Part shown: piece by piece, positions 1 to 6,722 of the stretch
Numbering within the stretch: position 1 is the first letter of the stretch
Layout: each line of letters starts with the position of its first letter
Source: Deltaproteobacteria bacterium
GTDB taxonomy: Bacteria; Desulfobacterota; Desulfobacteria; Desulfobacterales; JAABPS01
Assembly: GCA_019309685.1 (NCBI GenBank)
Contig: JAFDFT010000028.1
Coordinates: 1 to 12,446, forward strand
DNA: 12,446 nt
Reading direction: 5' to 3'
Program-made: the position numbers and the translations under genes
The notes under the pieces: generated by a model
What the model was told of the DNA's origin: nothing
The model's input: only the letters and a program-made list of their open reading frames with translations
Databases searched by the model: none

Positions 1-306
1 GGCCCTTATGGATGCCTGGAAGTCAAACTAACACCGGGCAGATCAATCGCTCTTGACAGGGCAATTTTCCCTTCAAGTGCCCTGGCTTTTATTGAGACGA
101 AGATACCCGTTATTGATGGTGACGCGAAAATTCACAGGTGGGTCAATTTAGCGCGATTTGTTTTAAATCAGGATACCGGGGGCGCTATTCAGGGGCCGGG
201 CCGGGCGGATCTATTTTGGGGCAATGGGTCTTATGCTGAAATTGCTGCAGGATATATGAAGCACTCCGGCAGTTTATATTTTTTAATTTTAAAACCAGAA
301 CCTTAA
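1..306 (+). CDS. mltA: MltA-type membrane-bound lytic murein transglycosylase, C-terminal part (5' end outside the window)
   Basis: Frame 1 is open from the first base to a TAA at 304-306 and gives 101 residues with no start codon, so the N-terminal part lies outside the window. The visible part reads like the C-terminal 3D domain of MltA. It has a QDTGGAI stretch followed by GPGRADLFWGNG and a closing MKHSGSLYFLILKP, the usual order at the end of this family. The aspartates of QDTGGAI and GRADLF match the conserved acidic residues of the domain. MltA enzymes cleave the MurNAc-GlcNAc bond of peptidoglycan with formation of 1,6-anhydro-MurNAc and act at the inner face of the outer membrane, usually as lipoproteins. 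A lipobox cannot be checked here. No clear rho-independent terminator follows. Family assignment is firm; catalytic completeness cannot be judged. Confidence 0.88.
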   Translation, partial: GPYGCLEVKLTPGRSIALDRAIFPSSALAFIETKIPVIDGDAKIHRWVNLARFVLNQDTGGAIQGPGRADLFWGNGSYAEIAAGYMKHSGSLYFLILKPEP

Positions 307-500
307 GTGTTTATACTATATTCTTAATTGTGAACATATTCTTGACACATATAGATAAAATAAGTACTTCTCTATGGCCTTTAATCAATAATTATAATAT
401 ACATAATCAAAACCATTAATAACCTTATGAGTGCTCATCCATTAATTCAACGCCAAAAATGGGCACTTAAAAATGTTTCCAATTCATAAATGAGTGGTTT
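307..500. other. Intergenic stretch between mltA and the repeat upstream of tatB
   Basis: This AT-rich gap has no convincing gene. It holds a consensus -35 (TTGACA, 342-347) with only a poor -10 at 17-base spacing, and a perfect TATAAT (393-398) without a good -35, so a promoter for tatBC is possible but not located. The arms AGTGCTCAT (430-438) and ATGGGCACT (459-467) can pair over 9 bp, including one G-U, around a 20-base loop. No T-tract follows, so this is not a typical terminator. Confidence 0.4.
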
Positions 501-617
501 TTCGCAAGGTCAAGGAAATCAAGGAATTGCGCGGAGTCGTGCTCAGTTGTACGTCGCACAAGCGATTCCGAAGATTGACGCAGAGATTGCGGAAAAGGGC
601 CATTTATGGATGGAAAC
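501..617 (+). repeat. Interspersed repeat-like element A, directly upstream of tatB
   Basis: This non-coding stretch is more GC-rich than the AT-rich sequence to its left. It shares an ordered set of words with the element at 9021-9140: TCAAGG near the start, AAGGAAT, a GTCGTGCT/GGCGTACT block, TACGTCGCA, then a GAAG block and a GACGCA/GCGCAACG block. It ends a few bases before the tatB ribosome binding site. I recall similar short elements scattered in Desulfobacterales genomes, but cannot search. Orientation is arbitrary. Confidence 0.5.
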
Positions 618-633
618 TTATTAGGAGTGTAAT

Positions 634-975
634 ATGTTCGGCATCGGTATGCCTGAAATGATTATGATTCTTGTTATCGCGCTTATTGTTCTTGGACCCA
701 AGAAATTACCGGATATAGCCAAAGGGCTGGGACGAGCCTTTAATGAGTTTAAAAAAGCCACTACTGACTTTAAAGAATCAATGGGAATCGATGATGAATT
801 AAATGATGTAAAGCAGGCGTTTGATGAAATGAACAAAGATATTAAAGAAACAATTGATATAAAACCGTCATTAAATAACGAGCCGCTTTCCACTTCTGAT
901 AATACCGATATAAAAAAAGAACCGAAAAAAGAGCCTGAAAAAAAAGATACGGACAAATCAACTGATGCTGACTGA
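634..975 (+). CDS. tatB: TatA/TatB-family twin-arginine translocase subunit, TatB-like
   Basis: The protein has 113 residues. It starts with the family's short N-terminal membrane helix (about residues 6-20), followed by the G21-P22 hinge, an amphipathic helix (about 24-45) and a charged lysine/glutamate tail. The Glu at position 8 and the LGPKKLP hinge favour TatB over TatA, which usually has Gln8 and FG-T/P. The GLGRAFNEFKKA stretch is equally TatA-like, so in a reduced Tat system it could do both jobs. The start is supported by AGGAGTG about 7 bases before the ATG. The reading frame ends inside tatC with an 11-base overlap, so the two are co-transcribed and probably translationally coupled. 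Its role would be in the receptor and pore complex that exports folded, twin-arginine-tagged proteins. The family is sure; the A/B subtype is less so. Confidence 0.9.
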   Translation: MFGIGMPEMIMILVIALIVLGPKKLPDIAKGLGRAFNEFKKATTDFKESMGIDDELNDVKQAFDEMNKDIKETIDIKPSLNNEPLSTSDNTDIKKEPKKEPEKKDTDKSTDAD

Positions 976-1723
976 AGACGATAAAATTCCTTTTACTGCC
1001 CATCTGGAAGAACTCAGAAAACGCCTTATTCGCTGCTTTATCGCTATCGGTATAGGATTTGTTCTTTCCTACGGATTTAAAGAAAAACTATTTTATATAT
1101 TAACTCAACCATTGATCTCGGCAATGAAGTATGACGGCAAACTTATCTTCACAGGTTTGCCAGAAGCATTCTTTACTTATTTAAAAGCGGCATTGCTGTC
1201 CGGCATTATGCTTGCCTCTCCAATTATTTTATATCAATTCTGGATGTTTGTAGCACCTGGACTTTATAAAACCGAACGGCTGACACTTACGCCAATTATC
1301 ATTGTTTCTTCGATCTTTTTTGTATGCGGAGCTTTATTTGGATATTTTATTGTATTTCCCATTGGATTTAAATTTTTCCTCAGTTTTGCTACCGAAAACA
1401 TTCAGGCGCTTCCATCCATGCGGGAATATTTAAACTTTGCCTCGAAATTATTACTTGCTTTTGGTCTTGCTTTTGAACTGCCGATCGTTATTACGTTTCT
1501 TGCAAAGCTGGGTATTGTCTCTGTTGATTTTCTAAGAAAAAATAGAAAATACGCGCTTCTTTTATTCTTTGTTGCTTCTGCTATTTTAACGCCCCCGGAT
1601 GTTGTTTCTCAGATTATGATGGCGTTTCCCTTGATGGCTTTATATGAACTCAGCATTTTTGGCGCTATCATTTTTGGCAAAAAACGGCCAAAAGAGGAAA
1701 AAGACAAAGATACAAACACTTAA
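965..1723 (+). CDS. tatC: Sec-independent protein translocase subunit TatC
   Basis: The protein has 252 residues, the normal TatC length, with about six hydrophobic segments (roughly 22-37, 74-93, 109-131, 158-178, 195-209, 213-237). Diagnostic motifs are HLEELRKRL at 13-21 (cytoplasmic signal-peptide contact site), TGLPEAFF with Glu67 (equivalent to E. coli Glu103), the VAPGLYKTER loop at 96-105, FELP at 170-173 with Glu171, and LTPPDVVSQ at 209-217. TatC recognises the twin-arginine signal and forms the receptor core with TatB. The ATG lies inside the last codons of the tatB-like gene and has no strong ribosome binding site of its own, which fits translational coupling. In a sulfate reducer likely cargoes include periplasmic hydrogenases and formate dehydrogenases; that is inference. 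The charged C-terminal tail is cytoplasmic. Confidence 0.96.
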   Translation: MLTEDDKIPFTAHLEELRKRLIRCFIAIGIGFVLSYGFKEKLFYILTQPLISAMKYDGKLIFTGLPEAFFTYLKAALLSGIMLASPIILYQFWMFVAPGLYKTERLTLTPIIIVSSIFFVCGALFGYFIVFPIGFKFFLSFATENIQALPSMREYLNFASKLLLAFGLAFELPIVITFLAKLGIVSVDFLRKNRKYALLLFFVASAILTPPDVVSQIMMAFPLMALYELSIFGAIIFGKKRPKEEKDKDTNT

Positions 1724-1742
1724 GCTATTCGTTTCTTTAACA

Positions 1743-1771
1743 TTGACAACCCTATTCGCTATTGATATAGA
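1743..1771 (+). promoter_or_regulatory. Sigma70-type promoter of the cytochrome c3-family gene
   Basis: The -35 is a perfect TTGACA (1743-1748), followed by a 17-base spacer and TATAGA (1766-1771, 5 of 6 to consensus). Transcription should start near 1778, giving a leader of about 50 nt. A strong AAAGGAGG ribosome binding site lies at 1809-1816, 11 bases before the ATG. The cytochrome therefore has its own strong promoter, apart from tatBC. Confidence 0.75.
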
Positions 1772-1827
1772 CAGCTAAAATAATAAATTAAACTTTTAAC
1801 GAACACTGAAAGGAGGCATACAGTCTT

Positions 1828-2283
1828 ATGAAAAAAAGATATCTATTACTTATTTCAGGTTTTGCAGGAATTCTCTTTCTGCTTGTATCGGCCGGGATCT
1901 TCGCTGGGAACGCAGTTCCAGATGTAGTAGAGATGAACAATAAAGCTTATGCGAAACACGCGAAAGGGATTGTAAAATTTTCGCACAAGAAACACAGTAC
2001 GGATTATAAAGCAGGCTGTGGTGAATGTCATCATGATGCTAACAGCAAACCACTGAACAATCTAAAGGCAGGTGACAACGTTCAAAATTGTATTGAGTGT
2101 CACAAAAAACCGGGAGGAAGACCAAAAGGGAAGGACGCTCCCAAACTTTCCAAGAAAGAACGTTTAGCGTATCATGCTGAGGCACTTCACTACAATTGTA
2201 AGGACTGCCATAAGAAATTTAACAAAGCGAACAAAACCAAAAAAGCTCCACAAACGTGTTCCAAGTGTCATCCTAAAAAATAA
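1828..2283 (+). CDS. Periplasmic tetrahaem cytochrome c3-family protein (class III cytochrome c)
   Basis: The protein has 151 residues. It begins with a Sec-type signal peptide: KKR, a hydrophobic core at about 5-25, and a likely cleavage near residues 26-27 (IFAG). Four haem-binding motifs follow: CGECH (64-68), CIECH (88-92), CKDCH (124-128) and CSKCH (144-148). Candidate sixth-ligand histidines include His53 and His56 (FSHKKH), His69, His116 and His121. This order matches the class III cytochrome family, whose members carry electrons between periplasmic hydrogenases or formate dehydrogenases and membrane redox complexes. All four motifs are CxxCH, whereas classical Desulfovibrio type I c3 has two CxxxxCH motifs, so it is a family member rather than a textbook type I c3. 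The mature part is very lysine-rich, as expected for docking to acidic partners. It has its own promoter and a downstream terminator. Confidence 0.92.
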   Translation: MKKRYLLLISGFAGILFLLVSAGIFAGNAVPDVVEMNNKAYAKHAKGIVKFSHKKHSTDYKAGCGECHHDANSKPLNNLKAGDNVQNCIECHKKPGGRPKGKDAPKLSKKERLAYHAEALHYNCKDCHKKFNKANKTKKAPQTCSKCHPKK

Positions 2284-2305
2284 CACTTCATATGAATAAA
2301 TATTC

Positions 2306-2343
2306 AGGGCGGGTGTCTTCTAAGAGGCCTGCCCTTTCTTTTT
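2306..2343 (+). terminator. Rho-independent terminator of the cytochrome gene, overlapping the 3' end of dsrN
   Basis: The arms AGGGCGGG (2306-2313) and CCTGCCCT (2328-2335) form an 8-bp stem with one G-U pair and a 14-base loop, followed by a T-rich tail (2335-2343). It lies 22 bases after the cytochrome stop codon. The 3' arm and tail lie within the last codons of convergent dsrN. On the minus strand only a weakly T-rich stretch follows, so termination of the dsr operon here is possible but less clear. Confidence 0.75.
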
Positions 2344-3741
2344 AGCTTTATACAAAACCGCTGCCCGAACAAATGACTTTGCCCATTCGGGTGTACCAAG
2401 CGCGTGAATGTGCGTGTATGTTGCAAAAACATTTTTATAACAAAGGCCGTCTCTTTGATCTTTAAAACCTTTTCCTTTCTTCATAACAAATACCAGATCG
2501 CTATCATCGCCATCCCACTTTAACACTTTTGAATAATGAAACTCATGCCCTCTTATTTCCGTACCTATTTTAAAATAGGGGTTTTTATTTTCAACTTCGA
2601 CGACTGTATATCCATGCCCTTGAGGTTTCTTGGAAAAACCGAAAATAACCGGAAACACACCGGCCATAGGGTAAACTTTTTCATCCAAAATCAGTTCTTC
2701 TCCAAGAAACATCAACCCGCCGCATTCAGCGTATATGGGAAGCCCGTCTTCCGCGAGAGACTTTAGCTCTTTTCGAAACCCTTTATTTTCAGCCAGAACT
2801 TCGGCATGTGTTTCCGGAAATCCGCCGCCAATATAAAGGGCGTCTACCTGTGGTATTTTATCACTGCTTAGCGGGCTGATAAAAACGTTGTCAGCGCCCG
2901 CCAAATGAAGAGCATCTATATTTTCAGGATAGTAAAATTGAAACGCTGAATCTTTGACAATACCGATTTTGGGACGGTTTTCATTTGAATCTTCATCGCT
3001 TAGCACGCTTACAGATGCCTGACTCTGTTCTATTTTTTCCTGGTTATATAACGATTCTGTACGGGCAATGTTTTCGATTGTTTCAAGGTCTATATATTTT
3101 TCAGCAATTTTAGCCATCGCTGCAATCGATTCCTGAGCCCACGCATGTTCATGCGTTGGTACCAGTCCCATGTGCCTTTCAGGAAAGTTTAATTCTTTTA
3201 ATTTAGGCACCGCACCAAGTGCAGGTATCCCGCAATGCTCTTCAATACTTTTTCTTAAAATATTTTCATGCCTGGCGCCGGCAATCCGGTTTAAGATGGC
3301 CCCCTTTATTTTAACCTTGGGATCGAACTGTATGCAACCAAGTACCACAGCGGCCATTGTCCGCGTTGATTTTGTGCAGTCAACACATAAGATGACGGGC
3401 AATTTAAGAAGTTTTGCCAGTTCGGCCGTACTAGTACTCCCTTTTGTATCGATTCCATCAAAGAGACCTCTGTTTCCTTCTATAACAGCGAGATCGTTTT
3501 TTTGAATATGAGATTGGAATGAAGAAAGGACTTTGTTCTGATGTATAAGGAAGGTGTCCAGATTATAGCATGGTCGACCTGCAGCCAAGGCAAGCCAGCC
3601 AGCATCAATATAATCCGGACCTTTTTTAAAGGGAACTACTTTTTTCCCAAGCTTTTTCCATGCGGCAATAATGCCGACGGACATTACAGTTTTTCCCGAT
3701 CCTCCTCGCAGAGCTGCAACAACTGTACCGGGAAAGTTCAT
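2320..3741 (-). CDS. dsrN: DsrN: CbiA/CobB-like cobyrinate a,c-diamide synthase homologue, putative sirohaem amidase
   Basis: The protein has 473 residues with the two-domain CbiA architecture. The N-terminal ATP-dependent synthetase domain has a P-loop, LRGGSGKT (11-18), KKGPDYIDAGW (39-49) and EGNRGLFDG (88-96). The C-terminal class I glutamine amidotransferase domain (from about 257) has GGGFPETH (305-312), AECGGLMFLGEEL with the expected catalytic Cys340, and GHEFHYS (398-404). CbiA amidates the a and c side chains of cobyrinate. The copy linked to dsrAB is called DsrN and is thought to amidate the sirohaem of sulfite reductase. Its place 35 bases after dsrD on the same strand supports that reading. 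A role in B12 synthesis cannot be excluded from sequence alone, but no other cob/cbi gene is nearby. The ribosome binding site is weak, so translation may depend on dsrD. About 35 residues between the domains (235-256) are low-complexity linker. Confidence 0.88.
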   Translation of the reverse strand: MNFPGTVVAALRGGSGKTVMSVGIIAAWKKLGKKVVPFKKGPDYIDAGWLALAAGRPCYNLDTFLIHQNKVLSSFQSHIQKNDLAVIEGNRGLFDGIDTKGSTSTAELAKLLKLPVILCVDCTKSTRTMAAVVLGCIQFDPKVKIKGAILNRIAGARHENILRKSIEEHCGIPALGAVPKLKELNFPERHMGLVPTHEHAWAQESIAAMAKIAEKYIDLETIENIARTESLYNQEKIEQSQASVSVLSDEDSNENRPKIGIVKDSAFQFYYPENIDALHLAGADNVFISPLSSDKIPQVDALYIGGGFPETHAEVLAENKGFRKELKSLAEDGLPIYAECGGLMFLGEELILDEKVYPMAGVFPVIFGFSKKPQGHGYTVVEVENKNPYFKIGTEIRGHEFHYSKVLKWDGDDSDLVFVMKKGKGFKDQRDGLCYKNVFATYTHIHALGTPEWAKSFVRAAVLYKAKKKGQAS

Positions 3742-3776
3742 ATCTATCTGCCGTTACTGAATGAAGTAATTACTTT

Positions 3777-4016
3777 TTAAGCCTCGTCTTCTGCCGCAGC
3801 CTGTTTGCCTGTACCTGTCAGTCCATACAGGGTTGTGCTGCCGCTGGACCAGTATTCGAGCACTTGTTCTTGAATCATCTGATTTATCAGTTTTTTGGCA
3901 ACTCGCGGTTTTTCCTCGAGTATCTTTGCAAGATCGTTGAAATAAAACTTAGTTTTTGTTTTCTGCTTCTTTTGAAGAGCTTCTACGATTTTTTCCTTTG
4001 CCTCATTATATTCCAT
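3777..4016 (-). CDS. dsrD: DsrD, small winged-helix activator of dissimilatory sulfite reductase
   Basis: This 79-residue protein matches the DsrD family in length (about 78 aa) and content: MEYNEAKEKIVEAL at the start, KTKFYFNDLAKILEE, KKLINQMIQEQVLEYWSSG and LYGLTG. The fold is a winged helix. It was first taken as a possible DNA-binding protein, and is now known as an allosteric activator that binds DsrAB and raises sulfite reduction. The frame extends 10 codons further to a TTG at 4046. I chose the ATG at 4016 because AGGGGA lies about 8 bases before it and the length then fits the family; the extended start would also run into a 13-bp hairpin. The last residues (AAAEDEA) are an acidic tail. 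Gene order dsrB-dsrD-dsrN is the usual one in sulfate reducers. Confidence 0.94.
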   Translation of the reverse strand: MEYNEAKEKIVEALQKKQKTKTKFYFNDLAKILEEKPRVAKKLINQMIQEQVLEYWSSGSTTLYGLTGTGKQAAAEDEA

Positions 4017-4046
4017 TAGCAAGTCCCCTTTTCCTTTAGCTTTCAA

Positions 4047-4079
4047 TAGCTGGAGGCAGCGGTTTTCTGCCTCCAGCTA
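4047..4079 (-). promoter_or_regulatory. Perfect 13-bp hairpin between dsrB and dsrD
   Basis: The arms TAGCTGGAGGCAG (4047-4059) and CTGCCTCCAGCTA (4067-4079) are exact reverse complements around a 7-base loop. In the direction of dsr transcription the hairpin starts 17 bases after the dsrB stop and ends 30 bases before the dsrD start. No T-tract follows, so it is not a standard terminator. An RNA-stability or processing element that sets the ratio of dsrAB to dsrDN message, or partial attenuation, are likely roles (inference). Confidence 0.7.
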
Positions 4080-4096
4080 ATTTAGCTCAAAGGCAA

Positions 4097-5242
4097 TTAA
4101 AACTTAAATTGCGTTGTCTGCCGCCATGTAAAGTACGCGGGATCACGGAAATCGTCGATGAGGTGATGCGTAAACTCAAGTTCGCATTTCTCAAAAAACC
4201 TTTCCCATCCAATCCTCTCCGCCCATTCGCCGATACGTTCATACTTGTTGGCATCCGCTGAATAAGCCTCGACAATATTCTTAATTGTCGCAGTTGTCTG
4301 AGGCCACCTTGGGGCTTCATTCGGGATAAAGGCTACTGCCACTTTGGAAAACTTGGGCGCGCTTATCCTGTTTGAAACTTTCCCGCCGACCATAAGAACG
4401 ATACCATCTCCCTCTGTGTCGGTAAGCGGCATAGAGGGGCACATGGTATAACAGTTTCCGCAGAACATGCACCTTTCGTTTTTTACCGCGACACTGTTGA
4501 CCGTTTTACCATTAAATTCGACCTTCGCCGGCTTAATGGCTGCAGTCGGGCAAGCCGCAATTGCCAGCGGAATTTCGCACATTTTGTCTAAATATTCATG
4601 ATCCAGCAACGGCGGTTTACGATGATAACCAAGAATCGCGATATCCGAGCAGTGAACCGCGCCGCACATATTCAGACAGCATGCAAGTGAAACACGGACC
4701 TGTGCCGGAAGCCTCATGCTCTGGAAGTCATCAAAAAGAACATCCATAGCAGCCTTTACGGGCCCGGATGCGTCCGTCGCGGGTGTATGGCAGTGAATCC
4801 AGCCCTGGGTATGAATAATATTCGTAATCCCCGCACCGGTTCCGCCTACAGGGAATTTAAAGCTCCCTGCGTCAAACTTTCTTCCTTCAAGGTCTTTTTT
4901 CAAAGCATAAGCTTTGTCCTTACTGTCAGTCATAAATTCAATGTTGTTTCTGGTCGTAAACCTTAGATGTCCATCACAATGCTTTTCCGCGATTTCACAG
5001 ATTTCGCGGATATGCGTTGTGGTCATGAGTCGGCATCCTCCTGTTCTTACCGTATAAACCTCATCGCCTGATTCAGCCACATGAACCAGAACGCCGGGTT
5101 CAAGTATTTCGTGATACAGCCATTTACCCTTGTTCTTCGCAATAACCGGAGGGTAAAATTCATCGTATTTCCTCGGGCCGATGTCGGTTATCCTGTCCTC
5201 CATCGGTTTGTCCGGATTGTAACCTGAAGATATAAATGCCAT
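4097..5242 (-). CDS. dsrB: Dissimilatory sulfite reductase beta subunit DsrB
   Basis: The protein has 381 residues, full length for DsrB. DsrB carries the catalytic sirohaem of the alpha2beta2 enzyme that takes sulfite to the sulfide level with DsrC. The sirohaem-linked [4Fe-4S] cysteines are Cys151 (WIHCHTPATDASG) and Cys188, Cys189 and Cys193 (LACCLNMCGAVHC). The inserted ferredoxin domain has Cys231 (AACPTAAIKP) plus Cys258, Cys261 and Cys264 (RCMFCGNCYTMCP). These positions agree with those known for Desulfovibrio vulgaris DsrB. Basic substrate and haem-propionate residues are expected in the VRTGGCRLM and RFTTRNN stretches. The start follows dsrA by 12 bases and has a GGGGG ribosome binding site 8 bases upstream, so it is in one operon with dsrA. 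No truncation or missing key residue is seen. A 13-bp hairpin follows the stop codon. Confidence 0.98.
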   Translation of the reverse strand: MAFISSGYNPDKPMEDRITDIGPRKYDEFYPPVIAKNKGKWLYHEILEPGVLVHVAESGDEVYTVRTGGCRLMTTTHIREICEIAEKHCDGHLRFTTRNNIEFMTDSKDKAYALKKDLEGRKFDAGSFKFPVGGTGAGITNIIHTQGWIHCHTPATDASGPVKAAMDVLFDDFQSMRLPAQVRVSLACCLNMCGAVHCSDIAILGYHRKPPLLDHEYLDKMCEIPLAIAACPTAAIKPAKVEFNGKTVNSVAVKNERCMFCGNCYTMCPSMPLTDTEGDGIVLMVGGKVSNRISAPKFSKVAVAFIPNEAPRWPQTTATIKNIVEAYSADANKYERIGEWAERIGWERFFEKCELEFTHHLIDDFRDPAYFTWRQTTQFKF

Positions 5243-5254
5243 TTTATTTACCCC

Positions 5255-6568
5255 CTATCTCTGATGATGTTTTCTGAATTCGTCAATGTCACGTTCCCAT
5301 CCACCTTCAACCTCGTCTTCCTTCCAGAAGATATACGGGTTTGATCTTGGCTCTTGAACCATCCGTGGATCCGGTTCAAGCCCTGTCATCTCTAGAAGTT
5401 TCTGGAATCCCTGCCGCTTTAACAACTCGCCTAGACGTTCTCTGTTCTTACCCTCTTCCATCCACCAGTCCCATATACTTTCGATGATTTCTTTGATCTC
5501 ATCGTATGGCTCTTCAGCCTTTATAAACGGAACCAATAAAGAACCCATCTGGGCACCATCAAGAATGGGAGCCTTCGCGCCAACGAGAATCGATAGACCT
5601 CTGTCATTACCAATCCTAAGCGCTCTTGGCATTACGTTGATGCAGTGCATGCACCGTGTACATTCTTTGGTGTTTATCTCAAGCTTATCCCCTTCATACC
5701 GCATACATTCAGTGGGGCAAAGATCCACAACTTCCTTCTGAATGTCAAAAGATCCCCAGTCACGGCCCGCGTGAGCTCCGGCATTGGGTGCAAGCTCGCC
5801 TCCCACATATGCCTTAACCGCTTTTTGGTCAATGCGGATATCATCCCGCCAGGTCCCGACAAAGGACATGTCCGCACGTGCAATAGATGCCACGCAGCAG
5901 TTGGGACAACCATCGAACTTAAATTTGAATTTATACGGAAAGGCGGGACGATGAAGCTCATCCTGATATTCATTCGTAAATGTATGACAAATAGCCTGAG
6001 TATCATAGCATGCATATTCGCAGCGTGCCTGGCCGATACAATCGGAAGGTGTACGCAGGTTTGACCCTGAACCGCCCAAATCCTGGTTCATGTTGTGAGT
6101 CATTTCATAAAAAATTTCTTCCAGTTGCGGTGTTGTTGTGCCGATAAAAATGATATCTCCTGTTGAACCATGCATATTGGTGATGCCGCTACCGCGGAAG
6201 TCCCAGAGATCACATAACTCTCTAAGATATTCAGCTTTATAAAATTTTCCAGCCGGCTGGTTTACGCGCATTGTGTGGAAATGTGCTACACCCGGAAACT
6301 TTTCCGGCTGATCGCAATATCTTCCGATAACACCGCCGCCATAACCGAACACCCCGACAATACCGCCGTGCTTCCAGTGGGTTCTTCCGTGTTTATAGGA
6401 AAGTTCAAGCACACCCAGAAGATCCTCTACAACATCTTCAGGTATTTGAAATTCCACACCTTTTTCGTTCTTAGCCCTCTTTTCTGCCTCTTGCTTGAGA
6501 TCGGACACAAAGCTAGGCCATGGCCCTGATTCAAGCTGGTCCAACAAAGGGGTTTCATGTTTCGCCAT
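5255..6568 (-). CDS. dsrA: Dissimilatory sulfite reductase alpha subunit DsrA
   Basis: The protein has 437 residues, the length of D. vulgaris DsrA. Cluster ligands are Cys177 and Cys183 (CIGQARCEYAC) with Cys221 and Cys225 (FDGCPNCCVASIAR). The ferredoxin domain uses Cys284 (LCPTEC) plus Cys303, Cys306 and Cys309 (CTRCMHC). All fall at the same residue numbers as the known Desulfovibrio structure. In known enzymes the DsrA-side haem is structural and the active site sits in DsrB. Other markers are WKHGGIVGVFGYGGGVIGRYCD near residue 65-85 and the GSGITNMHGSTGD stretch at 127-138 (both read as conserved DsrA blocks). The ATG has a GGAGGT ribosome binding site 8 bases upstream. It is the first gene of the operon, behind a strong promoter and a leader of about 148 nt. 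The enzyme is cytoplasmic and is the terminal reductase of sulfate respiration. Confidence 0.98.
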   Translation of the reverse strand: MAKHETPLLDQLESGPWPSFVSDLKQEAEKRAKNEKGVEFQIPEDVVEDLLGVLELSYKHGRTHWKHGGIVGVFGYGGGVIGRYCDQPEKFPGVAHFHTMRVNQPAGKFYKAEYLRELCDLWDFRGSGITNMHGSTGDIIFIGTTTPQLEEIFYEMTHNMNQDLGGSGSNLRTPSDCIGQARCEYACYDTQAICHTFTNEYQDELHRPAFPYKFKFKFDGCPNCCVASIARADMSFVGTWRDDIRIDQKAVKAYVGGELAPNAGAHAGRDWGSFDIQKEVVDLCPTECMRYEGDKLEINTKECTRCMHCINVMPRALRIGNDRGLSILVGAKAPILDGAQMGSLLVPFIKAEEPYDEIKEIIESIWDWWMEEGKNRERLGELLKRQGFQKLLEMTGLEPDPRMVQEPRSNPYIFWKEDEVEGGWERDIDEFRKHHQR

Positions 6569-6716
6569 TATTTTTTACCTCCATTTTGTTAAAATTAACT
6601 TGATTTGCGATTGATATATGCCCTTTTTCAGAGCGGTATTTTTCACCTCCTCTCAATTGCTCAAATATTATTTTTTTATCTGTAATTCACTATAGTTATG
6701 AATTGCCAATTTAAAA
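6569..6716 (-). promoter_or_regulatory. Long 5' leader of the dsr operon with a duplicated ribosome-binding block
   Basis: From the predicted start site near 6716 to the dsrA ATG is about 148 nt. On the minus strand the true site reads GGAGGTAAAAAATA (6582-6569). A near copy, GGAGGTGAAAAATA (6650-6637), lies 68 bases upstream with 13 of 14 bases equal. The upstream copy is preceded by GA and GAG, making a very strong Shine-Dalgarno sequence, but no ATG, GTG or TTG follows at a usable distance. A 12-base inverted repeat, GTTAAAATTAAC (6588-6599), lies just before the true site. Confidence 0.5.
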
Positions 6717-6722
6717 GCCAAA

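Noticed and set aside
501..617. Element A as a decayed CRISPR or tRNA-like feature
   Set aside because: No direct repeats with regular spacers and no tRNA arm consensus; its only good match in the window is element B.
621..956. Minus-strand ORF of 111 codons opposite tatB
   Set aside because: It is the shadow of the tatB-like gene: low-complexity Ser/Phe/Ile composition, no ribosome binding site, and a well-supported gene on the other strand.
4017..4046. N-terminal extension of DsrD to a TTG start at 4046
   Set aside because: The ATG at 4016 has a better ribosome binding site and gives the family's normal length; the extension would start directly against the intercistronic hairpin.
5645..6064. 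139-codon plus-strand ORF inside dsrA
   Set aside because: Antisense shadow of a fully conserved dsrA region; no independent support.
6588..6599. GTTAAAATTAAC dyad in the dsr leader as a Rex-type operator
   Set aside because: The spacing between half-sites is 2 bases rather than the 4 expected for TTGTTAA-N4-TTAACAA, the outer bases do not match, and the site lies downstream of the predicted transcription start.
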